Below, one piece after another: positions 1 through 8,623 of a stretch of DNA of 8,646 bases. The notes below the pieces were generated by a model. That model saw nothing but the letters and a program-made list of their open reading frames with translations, ran no database searches and was not told the origin of the DNA. Position numbers and translations under genes: made by a program. Position 1 is the first letter of the stretch. Each line of letters opens with the position of its first letter. The DNA comes from Frankiaceae bacterium (GTDB lineage: Bacteria; Actinomycetota; Actinomycetes; JAVEEB01): assembly GCA_030840665.1 (NCBI GenBank), contig JAVEEB010000234.1, positions 1-8,646 of the forward strand, read 5' to 3'.

Positions 1-946
1 CCTGCGTCAAGAGGTCGCGGCTGTTGGCCGCCAGCGACAACTCGTGCTCGCGCTCGAACGTCTTGCTGCCCGCGTCCGCCTGGTCGTCACCCGCACTGTC
101 ACCGGAGTCCCGCTGGCGCTCCGACCATGAACGGTCGGCCTCGTCGATCTCCGTGCTGAGCTCGCGGGCCTGCTCGTCGAGTTCGCCGCGGATCTCCGCC
201 AGTTCCTCGGCCGTCCACACGACCTCGGGAACGGGCGGCTCCGGCGGGAGCGCCTTGGGTGCGGCCGCCTTGATGGCGGCGGCCTTGACGGCTGCCGCCT
301 TCTCCGCGATGGCCGGATCCACCGGGGCCGCGGCCTTGGACGCCGCTGCCTTGACCGGGGCGACCTTCGTGGGCGGTTTCGGCGTCCCGACCTGGACCGT
401 GACCTCAGCCGGCGTCTCGGTCGTCGCCGGCCGGGCGCCTTCGGCGGGGGCGGCCTTTGGAGCTGCGACCTTGGCAGGCGCAGCCTTCGCCGGAGCCGCC
501 TTGGCGGGCGCGGCCTTCACAGCCGCCGCTTTCACGGGCGCGGCCTTCACGGGCGCGGCCTTCACGGGCGCGGCCTTCGCCGGAACGCTGGCCGGGGCTG
601 CGTCTGTGCTCGGCACGGCGGCCTTCTTTGCCGCGGGTGTCGCCGTGCCTGGAGCGGTTGTCACTGGTTTCGCCTTCACTGGCGCGGCCTTCGCGGCCGC
701 CGCCTTCACTGGTGTCTTAGGCCCGGCGGCTGCCTTTGCTGGGGCTGCCTTCGCGGGAGATGACTGTGGCGCGGCCTTTGCGGCCGTCGTCTTTGACGGC
801 GCCGCCTTTGCAGGAGCCGCCTTTGCAGGCGCCGCCTTTGCCGGCGCCGCCTTTGCCGGAGCCGCGGCCTTTTTGACCGCCGCCGCAGGCGCCTTTTCGG
901 CACTTGCACGCGGTTGACCTGCGGTCCCCGCGCCGCTAGTCGCCAT
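1..946 (-). CDS. TraR/DksA-type zinc-finger protein with long Lys/Ala/Pro-rich N-terminal tail (partial)
   Basis: Reading leftwards from ATG at 946, an open frame of 315 codons runs off the window at base 1, so the C-terminal zinc-finger half is not visible. Residues 1 to about 240 are low complexity: [10 protein letters not shown] and related pentapeptides, about 35 lysines by my count and very few acidic residues, resembling histone H1-like tails. From W244 the protein changes into an acidic helical region ([20 protein letters not shown]), then [20 protein letters not shown] and AANSRDLL. This matches the coiled coil and acidic tip of actinobacterial DksA/TraR-like proteins, which are thought to bind RNA polymerase through its secondary channel. 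A GGAGG ribosome site (954-958 on the complement) lies 7 nt before the ATG and fixes the start. Actinobacteria commonly keep such a gene near ileS and lspA, which supports the call. The role of the tail (DNA or RNA binding) is inference. Confidence 0.85.
   Translation of the reverse strand, partial: MATSGAGTAGQPRASAEKAPAAAVKKAAAPAKAAPAKAAPAKAAPAKAAPSKTTAAKAAPQSSPAKAAPAKAAAGPKTPVKAAAAKAAPVKAKPVTTAPGTATPAAKKAAVPSTDAAPASVPAKAAPVKAAPVKAAPVKAAAVKAAPAKAAPAKAAPAKVAAPKAAPAEGARPATTETPAEVTVQVGTPKPPTKVAPVKAAASKAAAPVDPAIAEKAAAVKAAAIKAAAPKALPPEPPVPEVVWTAEELAEIRGELDEQARELSTEIDEADRSWSERQRDSGDSAGDDQADAGSKTFEREHELSLAANSRDLLTQ
531..575. repeat. Three perfect tandem 15-bp units inside the DksA-like gene
   Basis: TTCACGGGCGCGGCC is repeated exactly three times (531-545, 546-560, 561-575). 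On the minus strand it encodes repeated VKAAP. It is distinct in sequence from the 801-860 block, so the basic tail seems to have expanded at least twice. Confidence 0.85.
801..860. repeat. Four tandem 15-bp near-identical units inside the DksA-like gene
   Basis: The plus-strand unit GCCGCCTTTGCAGGA occurs four times in direct tandem (801-815, 816-830, 831-845, 846-860), differing only at positions 12 and 15. On the coding (minus) strand each unit encodes one AKAAP-type pentapeptide, so a gain or loss of units keeps the frame. Confidence 0.85.
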
Positions 947-963
947 GGTGTCGCCTCCGTACG

Positions 964-979
964 CGGGTCGATTGACCCG
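964..979. promoter_or_regulatory. Short inverted repeat in the DksA-like gene leader
   Basis: CGGGTC-gatt-GACCCG is a perfect 6-bp dyad with a 4-base spacer, ending 5 bases before the GGAGG ribosome site of the minus-strand DksA-like gene. It could be a small operator or a leader hairpin. The rest of the 105-base gap (947-1051) shows no convincing promoter or strong terminator, so co-transcription with the DUF167 gene upstream remains possible. Confidence 0.3.
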
Positions 980-1051
980 TCCCGCCCGTGGTCGAGCAAG
1001 TCCGCGCAGGATACGGCGGGCATGTGGGAGCGGCAACACGCCGCGCCGTGA

Positions 1052-1327
1052 TCATGAGCCCAGCAACTCCCGCAGGCGGGAGGCACAGTCCGCGGACGGC
1101 TCGAGAAGTTCAATCACTTTCGTACGACTTGTCGCCCCGCTCACCAGCACGACGCGGGCCGGGCGCAGGCCGAAGGCGTCGGCAACCGCGCGGAGGGCTG
1201 CCTGGGTCGCCCGCCCGTCCACGGCCGGCGCGCTGACCGCAACGACCAGGGCGTCGCCGTAGCGGCCGCCGACAGCCGTCCGCGACGATCCAGGCTTGAC
1301 CCTGATCGCGAAGCGAAGACCACTCAT
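1052..1327 (-). CDS. DUF167 (YggU-like) family protein
   Basis: This 91-residue protein spans a whole DUF167 domain. Visible family features are the N-terminal strand with FAIRVKPGSSRTAVGG (about residues 6-21), the central APAVDGRATQAALRAVADAFGL (the family's AP-x-x-G-x-A-N helix, here with T in place of the usual N), and VVLVSGATSRTKVIEL near the end. The family folds as a small alpha/beta domain and its biochemical role is not established. The ATG at 1327 has only a weak ribosome site in front of it. The start is nonetheless sensible because the domain begins a few residues in. It diverges from ileS across about 62 bases and precedes the DksA-like gene on the same strand by 105 bases. Confidence 0.85.
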   Translation of the reverse strand: MSGLRFAIRVKPGSSRTAVGGRYGDALVVAVSAPAVDGRATQAALRAVADAFGLRPARVVLVSGATSRTKVIELLEPSADCASRLRELLGS

Positions 1328-1373
1328 AACGCGCCCGACAGCAATGACACGGCGCCGACCTTATGGGACCGGA

Positions 1374-1379
1374 TATCCT
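1374..1379 (+). promoter_or_regulatory. Possible -10 element for ileS
   Basis: TATCCT fits the actinobacterial TANNNT -10 pattern and ends 10 bases before ATG 1390. If used, the ileS message would be nearly leaderless, which would explain the absent ribosome site and would rule out the ATG at 1363. No matching -35 box is visible, so this is a weak call. Confidence 0.2.
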
Positions 1380-1389
1380 CGGGCACGCT

Positions 1390-4530
<3,141 letters not shown>

Positions 4531-4534
4531 GCGA

Positions 4535-4559
4535 AGCCGCGGCGTAAGACGCCGCGGCT
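4535..4559. terminator. Strong GC-rich hairpin after ileS
   Basis: AGCCGCGGCGT-aag-ACGCCGCGGCT is a perfect 11-bp stem with a 3-base loop, beginning 4 bases after the ileS stop codon. There is no T-tract, which is common for actinobacterial terminators. It also lies 25 bases downstream of the convergent secreted-protein gene, so it can serve both strands. Confidence 0.8.
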
Positions 4560-4584
4560 CCGACCCGCACGGGCTCCGAATTAC

Positions 4585-4848
4585 TCAGGTCGCGACCGGT
4601 CCCCCGCCGTCGCCGCAGTCCTGGCCGTGGTCGCCGCCGTTGCCGCCGCCGTTGCCGTTGTCGCCCGTGTGCGGGTTGCCACCGCTGCTGTTGTGCCCGC
4701 AGTTACCCAGCCCGTTGTCGCCGCCGTTGGCGGGCATCGGGCCCTCGGGGACCGTGACGTTGGTGTGCGGTGCAGCCATCGCTGAGGCGGGAAAACCGAA
4801 GCCCGCGAGGGCGAAAGCTGTCGCGGTTGCTGCGACGAGTCGGCGCAT
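4585..4848 (-). CDS. Small secreted Gly/Asn/Asp-rich protein with two cysteines
   Basis: From ATG 4848 this encodes 87 residues. AGGAG sits 5 bases before the ATG, so I chose this start over upstream in-frame codons, which would put a non-hydrophobic extension before the signal peptide. Residues 1 to about 26 form a signal peptide: MRRL, a hydrophobic Ala/Gly/Phe core, then ASAMAA with likely cleavage after AMA or AA. The mature part is about 60 residues, dominated by Gly, Asn, Asp and His, with two cysteines in NCGHNSSGG and QDCGDGGG. Two Cys could form a disulfide, and the Asp/Asn-rich stretches could bind cations. Both ideas are inference. It lacks the hydrophobic chaplin core, so I do not call it a chaplin. 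The function is unknown. It is transcribed toward ileS and diverges from the gene at 5101. Confidence 0.75.
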   Translation of the reverse strand: MRRLVAATATAFALAGFGFPASAMAAPHTNVTVPEGPMPANGGDNGLGNCGHNSSGGNPHTGDNGNGGGNGGDHGQDCGDGGGPVAT

Positions 4849-4897
4849 GAGATCTCCTGAAGGGGCTGTGCGAGCCGGCGGCAGGTGCGCCGGGGTG

Positions 4898-4912
4898 GAC
4901 ACGTTCTGTGTC
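4898..4912. promoter_or_regulatory. Inverted repeat upstream of the secreted-protein gene
   Basis: GACAC-gttct-GTGTC is a perfect 5-bp dyad with a 5-base spacer, about 50 bases before the start codon of the secreted-protein gene. Its form is that of a dimeric repressor operator, but the arms are short enough to arise by chance. Confidence 0.25.
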
Positions 4913-5050
4913 GGCCCGGCTCCCTGACGGCTGGTTGGGCCACTAAGGGGACGACGTTCCGCGCTCGGGCAGGCACGCCCGCAAATCCACCCGTTTAGCG
5001 GAACCACCGACCGGTCCCCGGGCCCGATGCTCTGTTTGCAAGTGATCGGC

Positions 5051-5066
5051 TGCTCCAGACGGAGCA
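5051..5066. promoter_or_regulatory. Inverted repeat in the leader of the 5101 gene
   Basis: TGCTCC-agac-GGAGCA is a perfect 6-bp dyad with a 4-base spacer, ending 21 bases before the GGAGGT ribosome site. It could be an operator or a leader hairpin. The right arm itself contains GGAG, so a hairpin here might affect ribosome access, though the real ribosome site is outside it. Confidence 0.35.
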
Positions 5067-5100
5067 ACGCACGGCATCCAACTGGGCGGAGGTCAGACCG

Positions 5101-5598
5101 GTGTCCCTCGCACCTCTCTCGATGATGACGCAGCAGGCAGTCGGCGGCGGCGTCTCGCAGCTACGGCTGGCGACGAACGCGATCGCGGTCCCCGCGCTCG
5201 CCAGCCAGGTTCGCCCGGCCATCGTGCTTCCCGAGCGCGAAACCCGCGAGCTGATCACCGCCGCGCAGCGTTACGACGTCAGCCAGGGCGGCTGCTTCTC
5301 CGCCGGACCGGCCGGCATCCAGGTGTGGAGCGGCCCCTGGGACGGGGCGGCCGGCGGCCACGGTTCGGCCGTTCTGCTGGGCTCGGTCGATTGGTCGTAC
5401 GACACCCCTGTGCGGCACTACGCCACCGTGTACCGGGCCATGGTCACCGCCTCCGGCCTCGCCGCCGGTGAAACCACGACCTCAATGCTCGCTCGCATCC
5501 TGGCGCTGACAGGCCTGCCGCTCGAGGGCGACCGCGTCGGCATCCCGACCGCGCCGGCACGTGACCCGTTCCGATCCCGGGGTCTTCCGTCCCTCTGA
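5101..5598 (+). CDS. Uncharacterised 165-residue protein
   Basis: I do not recognise this family. The GTG at 5101 is the likely start because GGAGGT (5088-5093) lies 7 bases upstream. An ATG at 5122 is possible but has no ribosome site. There is no signal peptide or membrane helix, so it is probably cytoplasmic. The first 25 residues look unstructured. Residues about 36-110 look like a folded alpha/beta core: RPAIVLPERETRELIT, then GGCFSAGPAGIQVWSGPWDG, then SAVLLGSVDWSYDTPVRHYA followed by TVYRAMVT. Its alternating strands and turn glycines suggest a small beta-rich domain. A helical segment, TTTSMLARILALTGLPLEG, follows. The tail is Pro/Arg-rich. It has a single cysteine, so a redox disulfide within the chain is excluded. 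Codon use matches its neighbours. It stands alone on the plus strand and converges with a single-base gap on the membrane-protein gene at 5600. Confidence 0.75.
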   Translation: MSLAPLSMMTQQAVGGGVSQLRLATNAIAVPALASQVRPAIVLPERETRELITAAQRYDVSQGGCFSAGPAGIQVWSGPWDGAAGGHGSAVLLGSVDWSYDTPVRHYATVYRAMVTASGLAAGETTTSMLARILALTGLPLEGDRVGIPTAPARDPFRSRGLPSL

Positions 5599-5599
5599 G

Positions 5600-5881
5600 C
5601 TAGCCGCCGGGCGGGCCCTGCGGGCCCGCGGGGTCGATCGGGCCTTGCGTCGGAGGAGTCGGCGCCATCGGCGGGAACGGCATGCCCAGCGATTCCTCCG
5701 CCGGTGCCGGCACCTCGGGTGGCGGCACAGCGCGCCGCTGACGAATCGCCCCGTACAAGAAGGCACTCGCAGCCAGGCTGGCCACCACCGCGCCGATCAT
5801 GATCGGCAGATTCCCCGTCACGATTCCTGCGATGAGCAGACCCACCGCCAAGGGCGTCAGGATCCCGCTCAACGCGATCAC
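5600..5881 (-). CDS. Small two-helix membrane protein with Pro-rich tail, behind divIVA
   Basis: This 93-residue protein starts at GTG 5881, six bases after the divIVA stop, so it is almost certainly translated by coupling in the same operon. Residues about 2-23 and 26-46 are two hydrophobic helices (LSGILTPLAVGLLIAGIV and IMIGAVVASLAASAFLYGAI). The positively charged RQRR follows, which predicts both ends facing the cytoplasm. The remaining 43 residues are Pro/Ala/Gly-rich and probably disordered, like the DivIVA tail. Mycobacterium also has a small membrane-protein gene directly after wag31, so this could be the positional equivalent, but I cannot show homology. A role at the division site or pole is inferred only from linkage. 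Confidence 0.75.
   Translation of the reverse strand: MIALSGILTPLAVGLLIAGIVTGNLPIMIGAVVASLAASAFLYGAIRQRRAVPPPEVPAPAEESLGMPFPPMAPTPPTQGPIDPAGPQGPPGG
5611..5629. terminator. Probable hairpin terminator for the 5101 gene
   Basis: GCGGGCCC-tgc-GGGCCCGC is a perfect 8-bp stem with a 3-base loop, 12 bases after the plus-strand stop. It overlaps the 3' end of the convergent minus-strand gene, where it encodes part of the Gly/Pro tail. Termination is inferred from stem strength and position, and there is no T-run. Confidence 0.45.
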
Positions 5882-5887
5882 GTCAGC

Positions 5888-6961
5888 TCATCCGTTCGTA
5901 GACGGTTCGGGGCCTTCCTGCTCGACCTCCATGCGACCGGATCCGGGCCCAGCCTCCCGCGGCGGACCGCTCGGGGGCTCGATGCCGATGCCTGGTGATG
6001 TGAACGAGAAGGGGCTGCCCGACGGCGGCGGGACTGCGCCGGCCTGTGAAGACGGCTGGCCGGGCGCACCCGCGGGCGGGGCGAAGCGCGGCGGCTGGCC
6101 GGGAGCTCCCGGACCTGCCGGCGGTGCCGTCGGCGGGGTTGCGGGCGGTGCCATCGGAGGGGCCGTCGGCGCGGACGCGGGCGGTGCGGCGGGCGGTGCG
6201 GACGGGGGGGCTGACGCCGGGGGGCCTGCCGGGCCGCCAGGGCCCTGCGGCATGGGCGGGCGAGACTGCAACGGCTGACCCGCGCCGGGCGGTGGGCCTC
6301 CAGGAGCCCCCTGACCTGACGGTGCGCCGGGACCTGCCGGGGCGCCGGGACTTGCCGCGGGAGCACCCGTCGCCGGGCCGGCACCGCGGGACTCGAGGTC
6401 GCGGAGCTGCTGCTCGAGGTACGCCTTCAGCCGAGTGCGGTATTCGCGCTCGAAGGTGCGCAGCTCCTCGAGGCGAGCCTCGGCGGCGTTGCGCTGCTGC
6501 TCCAGTCCGCCGAGGACGGCCTGGTGGCGTTCGTGGGCCTCACGCTCGAGGCCGCCGGCCCGGGAGCGGGCGTCGACGAGCAGCTTGTCGGCCTCGGCGC
6601 GCGCCTCGTTCACGACCTGCTCGGCCGTGCGCTGCGCCATCTGCAACGTGCGAAGCGCCGCCTGCTCCGAGTCACCGGGGGCCGCGGAGGGCGCGGCAGG
6701 CGGAGTGACGGGAGCCGGACGAGCGGGCTCCTCGGCGGCCGGCGCGGCAGGGGCAGCCGTCACAACGCCACCTCCGGATTGCACCTGCGCCTGCAACGCG
6801 GAGACGCGAGCACGCAGCTCGTTGTTTTCGGTGAGGAGCCGCGCGATCTCGCGCTCGACCTCGTCGAGGAACGCATCGACTTCCTCCTCGTCGTACCCCT
6901 TCTTGAAACGGGTCGCGACGGAGAACTCCTTGTTGGCCACGTCGGCCGGAGTCAGTGGCAT
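5888..6961 (-). CDS. divIVA: DivIVA/Wag31 polar growth scaffold
   Basis: DivIVA binds curved membrane at cell poles and septa and recruits the machinery for polar cell-wall synthesis in actinobacteria. The 357-residue product begins MPLTPADVANKEFSVATRFK, then KGYDEEEVDAFLDEVEREIA: the conserved N-terminal lipid-binding and dimerisation domain (about 1-40), followed by a first coiled coil to about residue 62. An Ala/Pro linker (about 63-96) leads into a long second coiled coil (about 97-193, rich in Glu, Arg, Ala and Gln, with LRTFEREYRTRLKAYLEQQL at its end). Residues from about 194 to the end are a Pro/Gly/Ala-rich disordered tail finishing with an acidic segment (MEVEQEGPEP). AGAGGTG, 4 bases before the ATG, supports the start. 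It follows yggT by 28 bases and precedes the small membrane-protein gene by 6. The tail length is the main departure from short firmicute DivIVA. Confidence 0.96.
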   Translation of the reverse strand: MPLTPADVANKEFSVATRFKKGYDEEEVDAFLDEVEREIARLLTENNELRARVSALQAQVQSGGGVVTAAPAAPAAEEPARPAPVTPPAAPSAAPGDSEQAALRTLQMAQRTAEQVVNEARAEADKLLVDARSRAGGLEREAHERHQAVLGGLEQQRNAAEARLEELRTFEREYRTRLKAYLEQQLRDLESRGAGPATGAPAASPGAPAGPGAPSGQGAPGGPPPGAGQPLQSRPPMPQGPGGPAGPPASAPPSAPPAAPPASAPTAPPMAPPATPPTAPPAGPGAPGQPPRFAPPAGAPGQPSSQAGAVPPPSGSPFSFTSPGIGIEPPSGPPREAGPGSGRMEVEQEGPEPSTNG

Positions 6962-6989
6962 GAGGCACCTCTGCTGGAGGGGGTGGCGG

Positions 6990-7286
6990 TCACAGTCTGG
7001 TGCCCCACGAGGACACCGCGCTGATGAGAACGTAGATCAAGATCACCAAAACGAGGAACGCGAGGTCCAGCGAGAAGGTGCCGAGTCGCAGGGACGGAAT
7101 GAAGCGCCGCAACAACCGCAGCGGCGGGTCGGTGACGCTGTAGACGATTTCGAGCACGATGACGAGTGGGCCGGAGGGCCGCCAGGAACGGTTGAGGACG
7201 AAGACCCAATCGAACACCACTCGGACGAACAGGATGAACAGGTACAGCCGAAGGATGTCGACGATCACCACAGCCACGACGTTCAT
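6990..7286 (-). CDS. yggT: YggT family membrane protein
   Basis: This 98-residue integral membrane protein has one YGGT domain. The first hydrophobic helix is at about residues 3-28 (VVAVVIVDILRLYLFILFVR onward) and the last at about 71-94 (LDLAFLVLVILIYVLISAV). Between them lies the family hallmark YSVTDPPLRLLRRFIPSLRL, in which the T-x-P-x-L-x-P-x-R pattern is recognisable. The molecular function is unsettled. Linkage to sepF and divIVA is conserved in Actinobacteria and suggests a role in division or envelope growth. The ATG at 7286 is preceded by GAGG at a 7-base spacing. An 80-base gap separates it from sepF. It contains a CGGCA-rich run but no clear promoter or terminator. Confidence 0.93.
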   Translation of the reverse strand: MNVVAVVIVDILRLYLFILFVRVVFDWVFVLNRSWRPSGPLVIVLEIVYSVTDPPLRLLRRFIPSLRLGTFSLDLAFLVLVILIYVLISAVSSWGTRL

Positions 7287-7366
7287 GCTGTCGCCTCGCT
7301 CCTATCCGCTCGCGCCGTTTCCTTCCGTCCGCCGTGGTAGCCGACGCCTGCCGTGCCGTGCCGCGC

Positions 7367-7864
7367 CTAGCTCTGGTTGAAGAATCCCTTTTCGGCGATC
7401 TGCGCCTTGTCCTCGGCGGTCACGTGCACGTTCGCCGGGGAGAGCAGGAACACCTTCTGCGTGACCCGCTCGATCGTGCCGCGCAGGCCGAAGACGAGCC
7501 CGGCCGCGAAGTCGACAAGTCGCTTCGCATCGGCGTCGTCCATCTCGGTCAGGTTCATGATGACCGGCGTGGAATCACGGAAGTGCTCGCCGACACCGCG
7601 GGCGTCGTTGTAGCTGCGCGGGTGCAAGGTCGTGATCCGGTACGTGTCCACGAGGGGCTCCGGGATCTCGACGACGGGACGCCGGACGGGGTCGATGACG
7701 CTGGTGCGCTCGACGGCACGCTCGGGAGTGCGATCCCAGCGGCTGGCAGGCCGCTCGTCACGCGCATGGGCGGGGTGCTGGTCTGGCTCGGGGCCATAGG
7801 CGTCGTCGTACGGAACCTCGTCTTCGACGAGTCCGAGATAGACGCCGATGTTGCGCAGGCCCAT
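7367..7864 (-). CDS. sepF: Cell division protein SepF
   Basis: SepF tethers FtsZ to the membrane and, in actinobacteria that lack FtsA, is the main Z-ring anchor. The protein is 165 residues. [16 protein letters not shown] at the N-terminus is the amphipathic membrane-targeting helix followed by the usual acidic stretch. Residues about 17-68 are a charged, Pro-containing linker. From about residue 72 the conserved SepF fold begins ([20 protein letters not shown]), then [20 protein letters not shown], then [20 protein letters not shown] and [14 protein letters not shown], ending GFFNQS. GGAGG lies 4 bases before ATG 7864. It sits between yggS (60-base gap) and yggT, the standard actinobacterial order. 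Confidence 0.96.
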   Translation of the reverse strand: MGLRNIGVYLGLVEDEVPYDDAYGPEPDQHPAHARDERPASRWDRTPERAVERTSVIDPVRRPVVEIPEPLVDTYRITTLHPRSYNDARGVGEHFRDSTPVIMNLTEMDDADAKRLVDFAAGLVFGLRGTIERVTQKVFLLSPANVHVTAEDKAQIAEKGFFNQS

Positions 7865-7895
7865 GGGTCCTCCGTGCGGTTCTGGGGGCGGGCGG

Positions 7896-7912
7896 CGGCG
7901 CGCGGAGCGCCG
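7896..7912. other. Small hairpin between yggS and sepF
   Basis: CGGCGC-gcgga-GCGCCG forms a 6-bp stem with a 5-base loop in the 60-base gap after the yggS stop and before the sepF ribosome site. It could be a weak attenuator or an RNA-processing site. In DNA this GC-rich, a dyad of this size may also arise by chance. Confidence 0.3.
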
Positions 7913-7924
7913 TCGAGACGGACG

Positions 7925-8623
7925 TTACCCGACGAGTGGCGCTCGACCGCCCAGCAACGCCGTGCCGACACGAACAAGTGTCGATCCGGCTTGGATCGCC
8001 GCCGTTATGTCGGCGGACATGCCGGCCGAGATCGTGGTCGCGGTGGGGTGCGTGGCTTGCAGGTCCGCGGCGATCGCCGCCAGCCGCTGGTACGACGAAC
8101 TCGGGTCCGCACCCAGCGGCGGTACGGCCATGACTCCGGCGAGCCGAAGCCCGTCAGCCGCCGCGATCGCCGCCGCGAGGTCGCCGACCTCGTCGGGCGC
8201 TGCTCCCCCGCGGCTCACGTCACCGTCGAGGCTGACCTGGATCAGCGCGTCGATCGTCCGGCCGTGCCCGACGGCAGCGGCCGACAGGGCCTCGACGAGC
8301 CGTTGCCGGTCGACGGAATGGACCACCGACGCGCAGCCGGCCACGACCCGCGCCTTGTTCGCCTGCAGTTGCCCGACGAAATGCCAGCGCAGCGCCAGCT
8401 CCGCTGTCTGCTCGGCCTTCTCGCTCAGCTCCGCGTGCCGGTTCTCGCCGAACTCCGTCAGGCCGAGGCCGGCGAGAGCCCGCACGTCCTCGACCGGCCA
8501 CGTTTTGGTGATGCCGACGAGCGTCACCCCCGCCGGGTCCCGCCCCGCGCTGTCGCACGCGGCCTCGATGGCCCCCCGGACGCTGCGCAGGTTGGCGGCG
8601 AGTTCAGCCGAGCGGGCCGTCAT
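7925..8623 (-). CDS. yggS: YggS/PLPBP-family pyridoxal-phosphate homeostasis protein
   Basis: This 232-residue single-domain TIM-barrel protein resembles the N-terminal domain of alanine racemase. The family binds PLP through one lysine and buffers vitamin B6 and amino-acid pools rather than catalysing a known reaction. K40 in VGITKTWP is the expected PLP lysine. FGENRHAELSEK (about 58-69), LRWHFVGQLQANKAR, SVDR, VSLDGDVSRGG, GVMAVPP and the phosphate-binding end SAGMSADITAAIQAGSTLVR then VGTALLG are all recognisable family blocks. The usual SMGMS reads SAGMS here, a mild change. The ATG at 8623 overlaps the upstream stop as ATGA, indicating translational coupling. The stop is TAA. Confidence 0.95.
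   Translation of the reverse strand: MTARSAELAANLRSVRGAIEAACDSAGRDPAGVTLVGITKTWPVEDVRALAGLGLTEFGENRHAELSEKAEQTAELALRWHFVGQLQANKARVVAGCASVVHSVDRQRLVEALSAAAVGHGRTIDALIQVSLDGDVSRGGAAPDEVGDLAAAIAAADGLRLAGVMAVPPLGADPSSSYQRLAAIAADLQATHPTATTISAGMSADITAAIQAGSTLVRVGTALLGGRAPLVG

Larger units (their letters stand above)
4849..5100. promoter_or_regulatory. Divergent intergenic region between the secreted-protein gene and the 5101 gene
   Basis: These 252 bases must hold both promoters unless one gene is read through. I see AGGAG (complement of 4854-4858) for the minus gene and GGAGGT (5088-5093) for the plus gene. There are also two dyads, at 4898-4912 and 5051-5066. I find no -10/-35 pair of convincing quality on either strand and no credible additional coding frame. 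Confidence 0.45.

Noticed and set aside
531..860. Regular repeats considered as a CRISPR array
   Set aside because: The units are adjacent 15-mers without spacers and lie in frame within a coding sequence.
24..917. A 297-codon Ala/Phe/Gly-rich plus-strand frame
   Set aside because: It is the antisense of the Lys/Ala/Pro repeats of the DksA-like gene. The AAFAGAAF repeats simply mirror the pentapeptide codons.
1363..1374. TGGGACC near 1365 as the core of a T-box leader
   Set aside because: Only a partial match to the TGGNACCGCG core, with no recognisable stem I or antiterminator partner and only about 62 bases before the divergent gene.
5000..5005. GGAACC as an ECF-sigma -35 element for the 5101 gene
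   Set aside because: No matching -10 (CGTC or GTT type) occurs at 16-18 bases downstream.
4849..5067. N-terminal extension of the secreted protein from in-frame codons upstream of 4848
   Set aside because: It would bury the signal peptide inside the protein, and the AGGAG ribosome site is placed correctly for ATG 4848.
6435..7340. Plus-strand frames opposite divIVA and yggT
   Set aside because: They are Ser/Arg/Ala-rich shadows of well-recognised minus-strand genes, crossing gene boundaries with no ribosome site.
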